A stretch of 64,000 bases of DNA, taken from Treponema sp. (GTDB lineage Bacteria > Spirochaetota > Spirochaetia > Treponematales > Breznakiellaceae). Shown here piece after piece: positions 34,736-44,496 of the stretch. The translations under genes and the position numbers were made by a program. The first letter of the stretch is position 1. Every line of letters begins with the position of its first letter. Below the pieces are notes generated by a model. That model worked only from the letters and a program-made list of their open reading frames with translations, was not told the DNA's origin and did not search any database. Location: positions 55,851 through 119,850 of the forward strand of contig WRLF01000008.1 in NCBI GenBank assembly GCA_009777735.1. The letters run 5' to 3'.

Positions 34736-37700
34736 ATGAAAAGAACGAAGTATTTACCGGTAATTGCTGCTTTTGTGACGCTGATAATCCTGACAGGTTG
34801 TCCGGGCAGTTTTAATGAGCCTCAAGGCCCTGTTCCTGAGCCCGGCAAAGGGTTTGTTGTTCTGCAATTTGGCGTAGGCCGTACCCTGCTGCCAACAAAT
34901 ATTGTTTATGCAGCCTACAAGTTAGATTTTATTGCAGTTGACTCATCCGGAAATCCGGACACCACCAGACAAGATGCAGAAGAAGGAGGCGCCGGCACCA
35001 TTGGCGGTATATATGAACTGGAAGAAGGGCATTGGAAACTGGATGTCCGGGTATTCAGCGATGCTGCAGGGTTAATACTGCTTGCTTCGGCAACCGGGGT
35101 AGGATTTGAAATAGATGCTTCTGCACAGATTCCGGTGGTTGTTCCCGTTTCCCTGCTCTTTGCTCCCATTACAACAACAGGAACCGGTACATTGCAATAT
35201 ACCATTACCAATAACTCAGGCGCCATAAGCGATGCGGAAATAATGCTGGAAGGATTAAGCGGTCAGGCTGACAGAAACATTGTCATAACATCAAATCTGT
35301 CAGATTCTGATAACGCCGTTCCCATAGGTTACTATCTTGCCACAGTCCGCCTTGAAAAAGATCGTATTACCCTTGACGGGGACAGATACTTAGGTGCAAG
35401 CCGCTCATTCTGGAGCGACATACTGCATATTTACCCGGGCAATACAACGCCTTTGGCCGTTACTTTTGAAACAAGTGATTTTTATAACGGTATTGGAAAT
35501 GTGTGGCTGGTCGGCGGTATGACTAACTGGAATGCGGGCGGCGCGTTAATGACTAAACAAGCCAACGAGACTTACAGTTGGAGCGGGCTGGCAGCGGCAA
35601 ATGCTCATTTTAGATTCAGCCTGACCGATACCACTACCTGGAGTGATGCCAATAATGGTGCATGGTTTGTTCCGGTAACTGACGGTTTGCCGGTAACCAT
35701 TGGCAGTACCGGTAACGCAATGACATTTATGCCCATTCATCATGGTAATCACAGCACTCCAAATGAAGGATCAAACAGGGCGTGGGATATTGGCGCTGCC
35801 GGTTATTACGAAATTACCCTTGACCCTGTTGCACGAAGATTTATTGCGGAAAGGCCTGACATTGCCGAAACCGTAACTATCAGCGGCCCGGGTACTGTCA
35901 TAAAAGGAAAAACAGCTGTGTTTACGGCAGTTGTCGGCGGCAAAAACAACCCTGTGCAGACTGTTACATGGTCTATTTTCGGAGTTGGCAGTTATTCGCC
36001 TTTCACCGAACTAACATCCATAGACCCGGCAACGGGAATCCTCACCGTTGACGCCTCTGAAACAGCGGCAACCCTTACCGTCAGAGCTGAATCGACGGCT
36101 GCTCCCGGAGTATTCGATGAAGTAACAGTTGATGTAGAATTTCCGGCGATAACAAATATCGCTGTTACCGGCCCGGCGTCTTCCGCCGATCAAGGGACGG
36201 ATAACCTGCAATTCAACGCTGTTGTAACATTTGCAGATGATGCACAAGTTACAGCGCCAAGAACAGTAACCTGGTCGGTCGCGTTGCAATCGGGTACAAA
36301 ACACCCTGATACTGACATAAGCTCCGCCGGCGTTCTGACCATTGCAGATGACGAAGCTGTCGGTGTACTGGTCATTACCGCAACTTCTACTTATATCACG
36401 AGCGCAAATGGTACTGCGGAACTGGAAGTAACGCCATCAGGCGGTCCGCCGACTGTTATCAGTGTAACGGTAACGTCACCCAATACATCGATTCTGCGGG
36501 GAGGAACAGAGCAATTTTCCGCCGCAGTTGATGTTTCAGGCGGGGCTGCCCAAACCGTAATCTGGTCTCTCAGCGGTGATAACAGCAGCGCTACAACAAT
36601 CAGTTCAGGTGGTTTACTCACTGTTGGCACTGATGAAACAGCAACAAGCCTGACTGTTACTGCAGCTTCAATGGTTGACGGCACCAAATCCGACTCAAAA
36701 ACACTGAACATTCCGGCAATAGCGGCGCTGCCGCAGCCGAATACCGTAACTTTAAGCAGCGAAGGCATTGCAGCATGGGCGGCTTCAACACCCGATACGA
36801 ATGTCGCAAGCTATTCTGTACAGCTTAACAAGGGCGGCGCTGCAGAAGGAAGCCCCGTTTCTGTTACCAAAGGCGGCACATACACCGCAGATTTTCTGCA
36901 AGCCATGCGTGATGCCGGAGTAGACAGCTACACCGTTACCGTAACAGCCGTCCCCGCCGATGCGTACAACTATTCATCGACGGGAGCGACATCCTCAGCG
37001 CAGAATGTAACGCAGCGTACAGCAGTAAACGATATTTTCTGGTGGGAAAATTGGGCGCAGTGGGCCAACACTGACACCGCCGGCGGCTACTCTGTCAGGA
37101 TATATAGAAATGCAGGCAGCAGCCCCATTCACGAAGAAGCAAATGTTGCCCGTATTAGTGAACCTCATAATGGCGGTACAAAGTCCCAGTTTGATTCATC
37201 AACTGTTAAAACCGCTAACGGAATTGGCTTATATACATTCAGTATAATGGCCAGAGGTGATGACAAGCTTGTGTTAGATTCAAGCTGGTCGGCTGTTTCA
37301 TCCGGCGACCGTGGTGTTACCGGGTACAGCCCCTTTGGTAATTCAAGTGTGTGGGCTATTGTTGAAGGCGGCGGAAGATTTGTTGCCGGCGGTGAAGGCG
37401 GTAAAATTTTCTGGTCTAATAACGGGACTCATTGGACAGCGCCAACACTTAATGTTTTTGGTAGCGGTGATACTATCAAGGGTATTGCATACGCTCCTAA
37501 CGAATCCGGCCTTGGTACAGGCAACGGGCTTTTCGTAGCAGTTGGTTCAAATGCATTTGATCAGGAAAGGGTTGCCTATTCGGATGACGGAGGCGATACC
37601 TGGACTGCCGGAAGCGTGAGCGGTATCGGAGACCGGAACATTTTAAATAATGTCATTTATACTGGAGAAAGTACCGGAGCAAAATTTATTGCGGTAGGTA

Positions 37701-38359
37701 ATTTTGGACAAGTTGTACATTCCGTAGATGGGGAAAGCTGGACACGCCTGTATGCAGACACTGCCGGTGGCAGACACCTCAATGGAATAGCTTACGATAA
37801 TATAAATACCACTTTTGTGGCAGCCGGTCAGGGAGGTGTAGCAATATACTCCGACAATGGCGGTCTGGGTTGGGGATTCATAAGCAACGATCTTTTCAAT
37901 ACTATTGATAATGGTTCCGGAAGCATAGATATTACCGGTATTACTTTTGGTGCTGATAAATTTGTGGTAGTCGGCGGGAACGGCAATATTAAACTTGCAA
38001 CTTCAGCCAACATTATCAGTTATGGCAACAAATGGTATGCGTGGGGTGATGGAAGCGGTTCGTCTACCAATCCTGTAACCAGCGGTTTTGGCGCTAATAC
38101 TATCAACAGTATCACTTTCAATGGCAGCCAATTCATGGCTGTAGGTGCGAACGGTAGAATTTCAACATCAACGAACGGAACGGCCTGGACAGCCATTCCT
38201 GTTGGTGAAGCCGACGGGCAAACCCAATTTAACGAACGTGAAAACATTACCGCTGTCGGTTTTGGCGGCGGCAAGTTCATCCTGCACGGCAACCGGTATG
38301 AAAGTTGGGGTGGAGGCCAGCCTAACCCAAACATGGGAAAAATGGCGGCTGTGGAGTAA
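34736..38359 (+). CDS. Large lipoprotein: SusE/F-like module, Ig domains and Asp-box propeller
   Basis: A 1207-residue protein with lipobox LTGC. About residues 250-372 repeat the SusE/F-like module of the previous gene (VWLVGGMTNWN, AHFRFSLTDTTTW). Three Big_2-like Ig domains follow (about 372-465, 468-570, 575-662), then a fibronectin-like part. From about 865 a beta-propeller-like region carries Asp-box (BNR) repeats: WSNNGTHWTAP, YSDDGGDTWTAG, HSVDGESWTRL and TSTNGTAWTAI. It joins in one chain the two module types otherwise split among neighbouring genes. AAGGAG precedes the ATG. Surface carbohydrate binding is inferred. Confidence 0.75.
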   Translation: MKRTKYLPVIAAFVTLIILTGCPGSFNEPQGPVPEPGKGFVVLQFGVGRTLLPTNIVYAAYKLDFIAVDSSGNPDTTRQDAEEGGAGTIGGIYELEEGHWKLDVRVFSDAAGLILLASATGVGFEIDASAQIPVVVPVSLLFAPITTTGTGTLQYTITNNSGAISDAEIMLEGLSGQADRNIVITSNLSDSDNAVPIGYYLATVRLEKDRITLDGDRYLGASRSFWSDILHIYPGNTTPLAVTFETSDFYNGIGNVWLVGGMTNWNAGGALMTKQANETYSWSGLAAANAHFRFSLTDTTTWSDANNGAWFVPVTDGLPVTIGSTGNAMTFMPIHHGNHSTPNEGSNRAWDIGAAGYYEITLDPVARRFIAERPDIAETVTISGPGTVIKGKTAVFTAVVGGKNNPVQTVTWSIFGVGSYSPFTELTSIDPATGILTVDASETAATLTVRAESTAAPGVFDEVTVDVEFPAITNIAVTGPASSADQGTDNLQFNAVVTFADDAQVTAPRTVTWSVALQSGTKHPDTDISSAGVLTIADDEAVGVLVITATSTYITSANGTAELEVTPSGGPPTVISVTVTSPNTSILRGGTEQFSAAVDVSGGAAQTVIWSLSGDNSSATTISSGGLLTVGTDETATSLTVTAASMVDGTKSDSKTLNIPAIAALPQPNTVTLSSEGIAAWAASTPDTNVASYSVQLNKGGAAEGSPVSVTKGGTYTADFLQAMRDAGVDSYTVTVTAVPADAYNYSSTGATSSAQNVTQRTAVNDIFWWENWAQWANTDTAGGYSVRIYRNAGSSPIHEEANVARISEPHNGGTKSQFDSSTVKTANGIGLYTFSIMARGDDKLVLDSSWSAVSSGDRGVTGYSPFGNSSVWAIVEGGGRFVAGGEGGKIFWSNNGTHWTAPTLNVFGSGDTIKGIAYAPNESGLGTGNGLFVAVGSNAFDQERVAYSDDGGDTWTAGSVSGIGDRNILNNVIYTGESTGAKFIAVGNFGQVVHSVDGESWTRLYADTAGGRHLNGIAYDNINTTFVAAGQGGVAIYSDNGGLGWGFISNDLFNTIDNGSGSIDITGITFGADKFVVVGGNGNIKLATSANIISYGNKWYAWGDGSGSSTNPVTSGFGANTINSITFNGSQFMAVGANGRISTSTNGTAWTAIPVGEADGQTQFNERENITAVGFGGGKFILHGNRYESWGGGQPNPNMGKMAAVE

Positions 38360-38382
38360 AGGTAATATAAAGAGGAGGAGTT

Positions 38383-40245
38383 GTGAAAAAAATAAAACTA
38401 ACGGCTTTACTGGTAATCATTATATCTCTGTTCCTGACATGCGGCGATTATTATCCGCAATCGACTGAAGATTCGTATCCCCAAGGAACGGTAAAGCCCC
38501 CCTCTCTTCCCGAAGGCTCAGGTCCTGGCGGGGGCAATACCGGCGGTCCTGTTCTATCTCGCTGGACAGGGAACGAAGGCACCTGGTATCAGATTTTTAC
38601 CATTGCATTTTATGACAGCAACGGAAACGGCAAGGGCGATTTACAGGGGATTATTCAAAATCTGTGGTATCTTTCCTGCCTTCCGGCCGATTGCGACAGG
38701 TCTTCTGACCCTAATCAAGAATGTAACAAGAGCCTCCACGTTGACGGCATCTGGCTGACCCCCATCATGACCGCTACATCTTATCATAAATACGACACAA
38801 TTGATTATATGCAGGTCGATCCTGATTTTGGTGATTTGGATGATATGCGTCGATTGGTTGCGGCAACTCATGAGAGGGGGATGAAAATTATCGTTGACCT
38901 TGCGGTTAATCACTCCGGCTCCATGCACTGGTGGTTCCAGGCTGCTTTGAATGAATGGAAGTCGGGGACTCTGGGCAAGTATGCCTCGTATTACAATATC
39001 CGCGCTCAAAATAACAGTCCCGGAGACGGCTGGCATAGCAGCTGGAACGCTGGGTCAGATACTGATAATGGCAGAACCCCGGACGGCAGGCAAATCTGGT
39101 TTTACGGTTCTTTCGGCCCCTGGATGCCTGATATTAACTGGGATAACCCCGCGTTATTGCACGAATTTGATCTGATCAACAAATTTTGGCTCGTCGATAT
39201 GAACCTGGACGGATACCGGCTGGATGCAACAAAGCACATCTACGAAAACGGTCGGTTTAACGGCGATACGGACAGAAATATCGCCTTTTGGACATGGTTT
39301 GCGGATAATGTCAGGAAGCATAAACCAAATGCCTACATGGTCGGTGAATGTTTGGATGACGAAGGGACGGTGCTGTACTACCACAAACCGGGAATGGGTT
39401 CTTTTGCCCTTGGCTTTGCCAATGACTACGGGCGCATTTCCGGAGCGGTGTTGAGGGGGGACGGCAGGAATTTCGCCGAAGGTGTGATGTGGATGACCAG
39501 GGAGGTAAAAAACCTCCACCCTCATGCTGTTTTTGCCCCATTCCTGTCGAATCACGATTTTGATAGAAGCTCCAACTGGTTAACTTGGGATGAAGAGCGT
39601 AAAATGGCGGCAAGCCTGCTCCTGCTCTCTCCGGGAACGCCATTTTTGTACTACGGCGAAGAGATCGGCCTGATAGGTTTCAAGGTGCCGGGCGATGAAA
39701 TGGTACGGGGACCGATGATTTTTTCCATGCAGAACTCTACGGGCAGGCCGAATTCATCTAATTGGAATATGCATCTTGGAACGAATAATCCGCAGCAGGG
39801 CCTTCCTGCATGGCAGGAATGGCAGGGACTCGGGCAATACGGCGGCGGTGTAAACGAGCAGATCGCCAATGAAAGATCCCTCCTGCGCCACTACATCAAG
39901 GTACAGAACATGAAAAACAGGTACCCCTGGATTGCCTGGGGTAATGCAGACGCCGGCGGTATTGATGTTGACGGCAGAGGCCAGGTCTCCGCCTACCGCG
40001 TCACTGATGATAACCCGCAAAGCCCCACATTCGGCAAAAGCGTTGTTATTGCGCATAATGTTTACAAAGCCGGTGGTGAACACGGGTATATCAGCGTTCC
40101 CCGTGCAACGGGCTATGAGACGGCATCGGCAGTGCATCTAAACCATGACGAACAGCCGGATCCTGAACCTGTTATATGGGACTCCGGTCTGAGCGCATAC
40201 TGGATAAAGCCGTATACCACGGTGATATTCAGGGAATATGAGTAA
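38383..40245 (+). CDS. Surface lipoprotein alpha-amylase (GH13)
   Basis: Secreted GH13 glycosidase. It starts with GTG after an AGGAGGAG site and has a signal peptide with lipobox LFLTC, so it should be anchored to a membrane, probably at the surface. The barrel starts at WYQIFTIAFYDSNGNGKGDL. Catalytic residues are D281 (DGYRLDATKH), E322 (MVGECLDDEG) and D392 (FLSNHDFDR), with VDLAVNHSG as region I. GKGDLQGI-type calcium-site sequence and the overall layout suggest an endo-acting alpha-amylase on starch. It has a tandem paralogue directly downstream. Confidence 0.92.
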   Translation: MKKIKLTALLVIIISLFLTCGDYYPQSTEDSYPQGTVKPPSLPEGSGPGGGNTGGPVLSRWTGNEGTWYQIFTIAFYDSNGNGKGDLQGIIQNLWYLSCLPADCDRSSDPNQECNKSLHVDGIWLTPIMTATSYHKYDTIDYMQVDPDFGDLDDMRRLVAATHERGMKIIVDLAVNHSGSMHWWFQAALNEWKSGTLGKYASYYNIRAQNNSPGDGWHSSWNAGSDTDNGRTPDGRQIWFYGSFGPWMPDINWDNPALLHEFDLINKFWLVDMNLDGYRLDATKHIYENGRFNGDTDRNIAFWTWFADNVRKHKPNAYMVGECLDDEGTVLYYHKPGMGSFALGFANDYGRISGAVLRGDGRNFAEGVMWMTREVKNLHPHAVFAPFLSNHDFDRSSNWLTWDEERKMAASLLLLSPGTPFLYYGEEIGLIGFKVPGDEMVRGPMIFSMQNSTGRPNSSNWNMHLGTNNPQQGLPAWQEWQGLGQYGGGVNEQIANERSLLRHYIKVQNMKNRYPWIAWGNADAGGIDVDGRGQVSAYRVTDDNPQSPTFGKSVVIAHNVYKAGGEHGYISVPRATGYETASAVHLNHDEQPDPEPVIWDSGLSAYWIKPYTTVIFREYE

Positions 40246-40281
40246 AAGTAAAATGTAAAAGTGAAAAAGAGAGGTGTGGAA

Positions 40282-42294
40282 ATGAGAGAACAGAGAACAG
40301 AGAACAGAGAACAGGGGACAGAGAACAGAGCGAAGAGAGGTTTTCATAACTTTCTTCTTTGCTATCTGTTATCTGTTATCTGTTATCTGTTAATTACCTG
40401 CGATATGGCGCCGAAGTCAAAGCCCGCCCTTTCCCCGCTTTCCAATAAACCCAACGAGGGGACATGGTACCAGATTATGCCTGGCACATTTTACGACAGT
40501 GACAATGACGGCATCGGCGATCTGCGGGGAATAATCATGAAGCTGGACTACCTCAACGATTCCCATACGCTGAATCACGCACAAAACATTGCCCAGTACG
40601 GGGAATGCCTTGACAGCCTGCATGTAGACGGTATCTGGCTGACCCCGATTCATCCTTCACCCAGTTACCATAAATACGATGTCATTGATTACAAGGCAAT
40701 TGATCCCCAGTTCGGAACAATGGAAGATTTCAGGGATCTTTTGAAAGAATGTCACCGACGGGGGGTTAAGCTGATCCTCGACCTGGTCCCCAATCATACT
40801 TCCGAGCAGCACCCCTGGTTTCAAAAAGCCCTTGAAGAGGTACGATCCGGCAAACCGGGCCGTTATGCCAGTTACTATCATTTTTATTACGGGCACACCC
40901 CGCCCCAGCGCGAGTCTGTTGAATACGGTGACTGGTATTGGGAATGGGATGCGTATTACGACCACGGCCTGGGCAGATGGGTTCCCACACGCGGTATCAG
41001 AAGCCGTTTTTTCCGCTGCTGGGGAAGAGTTATGGACGGGATATGGTATGAAGGAAGTTTCTGGACGGGAATGCCCGACTTAAACTGGGACAGCCATCAT
41101 CTGCGGGAAGAATTCAGGGATATAGCGGAATTCTGGCTCGGCAGCGGCCTTGACGGTTTCAGGCTTGACGCTGTCCATTATTTATATGACTGGGAAGATA
41201 TAGGGCAGTATGAAAGGGGGCATATACCGCATAATACCCATGAAAAAAATATTGCAATGCTTAAATGGTTTACCGAAACCTGCAAGGTAATTAATCCCAA
41301 TGTATTTCTTATCGGGGAATGCTGGAGGGACGAGGATATAATAACAAACTATTTCCGTTCGGGAATGAATTTCTTTCATTTTGGGGCCAGCGGCGGCATT
41401 AAACATGCACTGAACGGCAATGGCCGTGACTGGGCAAACAACCTTGCGTACTGGAACTGGAATATCAAGGCGCGCAACCCCACCGGTGTAATTTCTACGT
41501 TTCTTTCCAACCATGACAAAAACCGGAGTTTTTACGACATGGGCGGGGAAACGGGAAGTTGGGATTCACGCCCTTTTCCTACCATTCAGGGAACTGACCG
41601 CCGCCGTTTTGCCGCATCGCTAAATCTTCTTTCGCCGGGAACGCCATTTATTTATTACGGTGAAGAAATCGGCCTTATCAATAACTATATTGATTACTGG
41701 TCAAACAGCGGGCAGAACAGCAACTATGAATTTTACGGCATTAACGACCTGCGGCCCTATGTGTACGCACGAGCCACCGATGATACTGACTTCCGGGGGC
41801 CCATGTGGTGGTCCAACACAAACAGCGCCGGAATCCCCAACGCGCCGGAACACAGGCAATGGTCGCTTGAAGCAAAACAATCACGCTATGGAAACGGTGT
41901 GGAAGAGCAGTTCCGGGATGAATGGTCCCTGCTGATGCATTATATCAGGCTGGGCAGTCTGAAAAGCCGGTATCCATTTATTGCCTGGGGCGAGATGGAT
42001 GTTATTGATACGGGGAATCATCATCTGGCCGTTTACCGGTTAACGGACAGACGGCGCGGAAGCGCTACATACGGCAAAAGCGCTGTGGTTGCGCATAACG
42101 CCGATTATAACAACGATCAGGTGTTTCACCTGCCGGAATGGAGCGATACCGGCAATCCGTTGTTGCCGCAATGGATCGACGGCCTGTGTTCAAGAAACTA
42201 TAACTGGCGTCCAACCATCCGTTCGGATGGAACAGTCAATTTGCCGCCTTACTCCAGCGCCATTATCGGAGAGTTCCCCTGGGAGGCCCCATGA
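40282..42294 (+). CDS. Surface lipoprotein alpha-amylase (GH13) with heptamer repeats at its start
   Basis: Paralogue of the preceding amylase. Start ATG 40282 follows GAGAGG. The first codons consist of six heptanucleotide repeats encoding two copies of an REQRTEN-like heptapeptide, and the signal peptide is partly encoded by four TATCTGT heptamers. Lipobox is LLITC. Catalytic residues are D296 (DGFRLDAVHY), E346 (LIGECWRDED) and D412 (FLSNHDKNR), with DLVPNHTS as region I. GTWYQIMPGTFYDSDNDGIG opens the barrel. Gain or loss of one repeat would shift the frame, so the gene is a phase-variation candidate. It overlaps the next gene in ATGATG. Confidence 0.9.
   Translation: MREQRTENREQGTENRAKRGFHNFLLCYLLSVICYLLITCDMAPKSKPALSPLSNKPNEGTWYQIMPGTFYDSDNDGIGDLRGIIMKLDYLNDSHTLNHAQNIAQYGECLDSLHVDGIWLTPIHPSPSYHKYDVIDYKAIDPQFGTMEDFRDLLKECHRRGVKLILDLVPNHTSEQHPWFQKALEEVRSGKPGRYASYYHFYYGHTPPQRESVEYGDWYWEWDAYYDHGLGRWVPTRGIRSRFFRCWGRVMDGIWYEGSFWTGMPDLNWDSHHLREEFRDIAEFWLGSGLDGFRLDAVHYLYDWEDIGQYERGHIPHNTHEKNIAMLKWFTETCKVINPNVFLIGECWRDEDIITNYFRSGMNFFHFGASGGIKHALNGNGRDWANNLAYWNWNIKARNPTGVISTFLSNHDKNRSFYDMGGETGSWDSRPFPTIQGTDRRRFAASLNLLSPGTPFIYYGEEIGLINNYIDYWSNSGQNSNYEFYGINDLRPYVYARATDDTDFRGPMWWSNTNSAGIPNAPEHRQWSLEAKQSRYGNGVEEQFRDEWSLLMHYIRLGSLKSRYPFIAWGEMDVIDTGNHHLAVYRLTDRRRGSATYGKSAVVAHNADYNNDQVFHLPEWSDTGNPLLPQWIDGLCSRNYNWRPTIRSDGTVNLPPYSSAIIGEFPWEAP
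40285..40326 (+). repeat. Heptanucleotide tandem repeat (AGAGAAC)6 after a start codon
   Basis: Immediately after the ATG at 40282-40284 come four perfect AGAGAAC units, one AGGGGAC variant and one more perfect unit, 42 bases in all. No unit contains a stop in any frame, so the tract reads through as a 7-residue peptide repeat. Confidence 0.93.
40363..40390 (+). repeat. Heptanucleotide tandem repeat (TATCTGT)4 in signal-peptide codons
   Basis: Four perfect TATCTGT units, 28 bases, encode the hydrophobic core of the lipoprotein signal peptide just before the lipobox. The complementary strand is a TAACAGA heptamer, close to the GAACAGN heptamers at 40285 and 43375. Confidence 0.93.
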
Positions 42295-43370
42295 TGTACA
42301 ATCCCCGATCCCTTATCGCGTTTGTTGTTTGCTGGTTACTGGTTGCCTGTCCCATGCCGGAGTCTGATGATCCCGGCAGGCAGCCCTATGATCCTGATCT
42401 TAACGGATGGAGAACGGCATCCTGGACGCCCTTCACTCTTGCTGATACTGTTACCGGTTTTGCTTACGGAAGAGTCTGTGATATAGACCATTATGTGGCA
42501 GTTTCATCCGGCGGAGTTATCGCCTGGTCGAATAACGGTGATGTATGGAACCGGGCGGGAACCGATCCAAATCCCTTTGACGCTCCATTTTATGCTGTTG
42601 CCTGGGGCGGCGACCGTTTTGTCGCGGCAGCTGACAGCGGAAAAATTGCCTTGACAACAGACGGCATAAACTGGATAGCAGGCAGCATTCCCTCATTCGG
42701 AACGGAGCCTGTTATGGGCATAACCTGGGGAAAGGGAATGTTTGTCGCGGTCGGCGGTAATGCGAATATTGCCTATTCAAGCGATGGAATAGACTGGACA
42801 AACTGCCGTGATGCCGGCTTTGGCTCATCCCGGCTTAATGACATTGCCTTTGACAGCATCAACGGCAGGTTTTACATTGTCGGGAATGACGGCAAACGGG
42901 GCTGGAATGACGATCCATCCGAATCAACAAATTGGAATTTCCTTGAACTGCCTACAATGGGTACGCCGCCATTCGGCAGAAACCACATACGAAAAGTTAC
43001 CGTTGGTCGTTACGGCAGCGGAACCGGCATCGGCATTGTGTATAACGAATGGGGCGGCAGGAGAATCGCCATCGCAACAAATGCCAATTTCGGTGACTTT
43101 GATGCCGATCTGGACAATTTTCTTTTTCAAAACAACGATATTAACGGTATTGCCTGGGGAGGCGGCCGTGCCGGCGGCAATTTTATCGCTGCAGGAACAA
43201 GCGCCATGATTGGTTTTTGGCCCAGCGCCGAGCCGTCCAGGCAGGGCGAGCGTTTCTGGCGGGCGCTAACATTTGAAGAATTCGGATACTGGGAAATAAC
43301 CGCCCTTGCAGCCTGTAACGGGCGTTTCTTTATCGGCAATATCGGCGGTAAAATAGGATACAGCAAATGA
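42291..43370 (+). CDS. Asp-box propeller lipoprotein
   Basis: A 359-residue lipoprotein (lipobox LLVAC) made almost wholly of Asp-box/BNR or Ycf48-like beta-propeller repeats: VIAWSNNGDVWNRA, IALTTDGINWIAG, IAYSSDGIDWTNC and weaker ones, each preceded by a FVAVGG-like strand. There are no sialidase catalytic residues. Its ATG overlaps the stop of the amylase gene, and its stop overlaps the next start in ATGA, so the three genes are translationally coupled. Probably a surface scaffold or carbohydrate-binding protein (inference). Confidence 0.75.
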   Translation: MMYNPRSLIAFVVCWLLVACPMPESDDPGRQPYDPDLNGWRTASWTPFTLADTVTGFAYGRVCDIDHYVAVSSGGVIAWSNNGDVWNRAGTDPNPFDAPFYAVAWGGDRFVAAADSGKIALTTDGINWIAGSIPSFGTEPVMGITWGKGMFVAVGGNANIAYSSDGIDWTNCRDAGFGSSRLNDIAFDSINGRFYIVGNDGKRGWNDDPSESTNWNFLELPTMGTPPFGRNHIRKVTVGRYGSGTGIGIVYNEWGGRRIAIATNANFGDFDADLDNFLFQNNDINGIAWGGGRAGGNFIAAGTSAMIGFWPSAEPSRQGERFWRALTFEEFGYWEITALAACNGRFFIGNIGGKIGYSK

Positions 43371-44488
43371 AAAAGAACAGTGAACAGGGAACAGTGAACA
43401 GTGAACAGGGAACAGGGTTGGTTGTGAGCATCGCAGGTTGTCAACAGACTTGGATTGCGAACAACAATCCCCGATCCCTGATCCTTTTAATAATAATCTC
43501 AGTGGTACTTGTGTTTAATGCTTGTTACCTCACCATTACACCGGTGCATCCCAGTCCGGCGGCTTTTAGGCAGGCGGAATCGCCGTTCCTGAACGGGCAG
43601 CAGAGAATATCCGGAATGGCCACTGACGGGACAAATGTTGTGGCAGTAAGTTACGAAGGAACGATCGCCTTTTCAAGAGATTACGGGGAAAACTGGCAAA
43701 CCGCGCCTCTCGTGTACAACGCCTTTTCCGACGGCATTCGTTTTAACACCGTTACCTGGGGAGAGGGCTATTTTCTGGCAGGCGGGGATTTCGGAAGGGC
43801 TGCTTGGTCGCGGGACGGCGAGGTGTGGCATGCCGGAGTTATCGGCCCCATGAGTCCCAAGAATATATATGCCCTTAGTGTGGGTATAATGAAAACCCAG
43901 CTGGTTTTTGTTGCCGCCGGTGCAGACGGCAGAATAGCCTATGCGCTCAACTCTCCGGACGGCCCCTGGATTCAAGTGCTTGCTTCTCCGTTCGGGAACA
44001 AGGATGGCGAAGGTGAGTCGGTTAATGCCCTTGTTTTCGGCAGGATCAAGGGGGCCGGCATTTTTGTCGCTGCCGGCGATAACGGTAATATCGCCGTTAT
44101 GAACGATTTTTCCGGAAAATTTTCCGGCCCTTCTGCGGCGGGTACAAGGGAAACACTTAGGGGCTTGGGTTTTGGCGATGACCGCTTTATTGTAGTTGGC
44201 GACAGTGCAGTCATGAAAATCAGCGCCGATCCGGAAAGCTATTCCTGGACGACCATACGGGAAAGGGATTTCGGGCTGCGGCCTTTTCTCAACATAGATT
44301 ATTATCCATTGATGGAATTTTTTGTATTAATTGCCGAAGATTCGGCAGTAGGATTCTCCAAAAACGGAGAGTCATGGTCGGCAACAACTTTTGCCAGTCA
44401 TTTTACCAACGGAATCAGCGCCATAGCATGTACCAGAAAAAAGATCGTGCTGGGCGGCGCTGACGGCGTTATAGTGTATTCAAATTAG
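43367..44488 (+). CDS. Asp-box propeller lipoprotein with heptamer repeats at its start
   Basis: 373 residues. The start ATG overlaps the preceding stop codon in ATGA. Six GAACAGT/GAACAGG heptamers follow almost at once and encode an NSEQGTV-like peptide repeat ahead of the hydrophobic signal sequence, whose lipobox is VFNAC. The mature part holds about four Asp-box repeats (FSRDYGENWQTA, WSRDGEVWHAG, FSKNGESWSAT). The odd hydrophilic leader of about 40 residues before the signal helix is unusual and arises from the repeat tract. Frame-shifting by repeat slippage would switch the gene off. Confidence 0.72.
   Translation: MKKNSEQGTVNSEQGTGLVVSIAGCQQTWIANNNPRSLILLIIISVVLVFNACYLTITPVHPSPAAFRQAESPFLNGQQRISGMATDGTNVVAVSYEGTIAFSRDYGENWQTAPLVYNAFSDGIRFNTVTWGEGYFLAGGDFGRAAWSRDGEVWHAGVIGPMSPKNIYALSVGIMKTQLVFVAAGADGRIAYALNSPDGPWIQVLASPFGNKDGEGESVNALVFGRIKGAGIFVAAGDNGNIAVMNDFSGKFSGPSAAGTRETLRGLGFGDDRFIVVGDSAVMKISADPESYSWTTIRERDFGLRPFLNIDYYPLMEFFVLIAEDSAVGFSKNGESWSATTFASHFTNGISAIACTRKKIVLGGADGVIVYSN
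43375..43416 (+). repeat. Heptanucleotide tandem repeat (GAACAGK)6 after a start codon
   Basis: Six units in the order T, G, T, T, G, G at the last position (GAACAGT or GAACAGG), 42 bases, beginning 5 bases after the ATG at 43367. It is the same length and core as the repeat at 40285. Confidence 0.93.
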
Positions 44489-44496
44489 GAGGAAAG

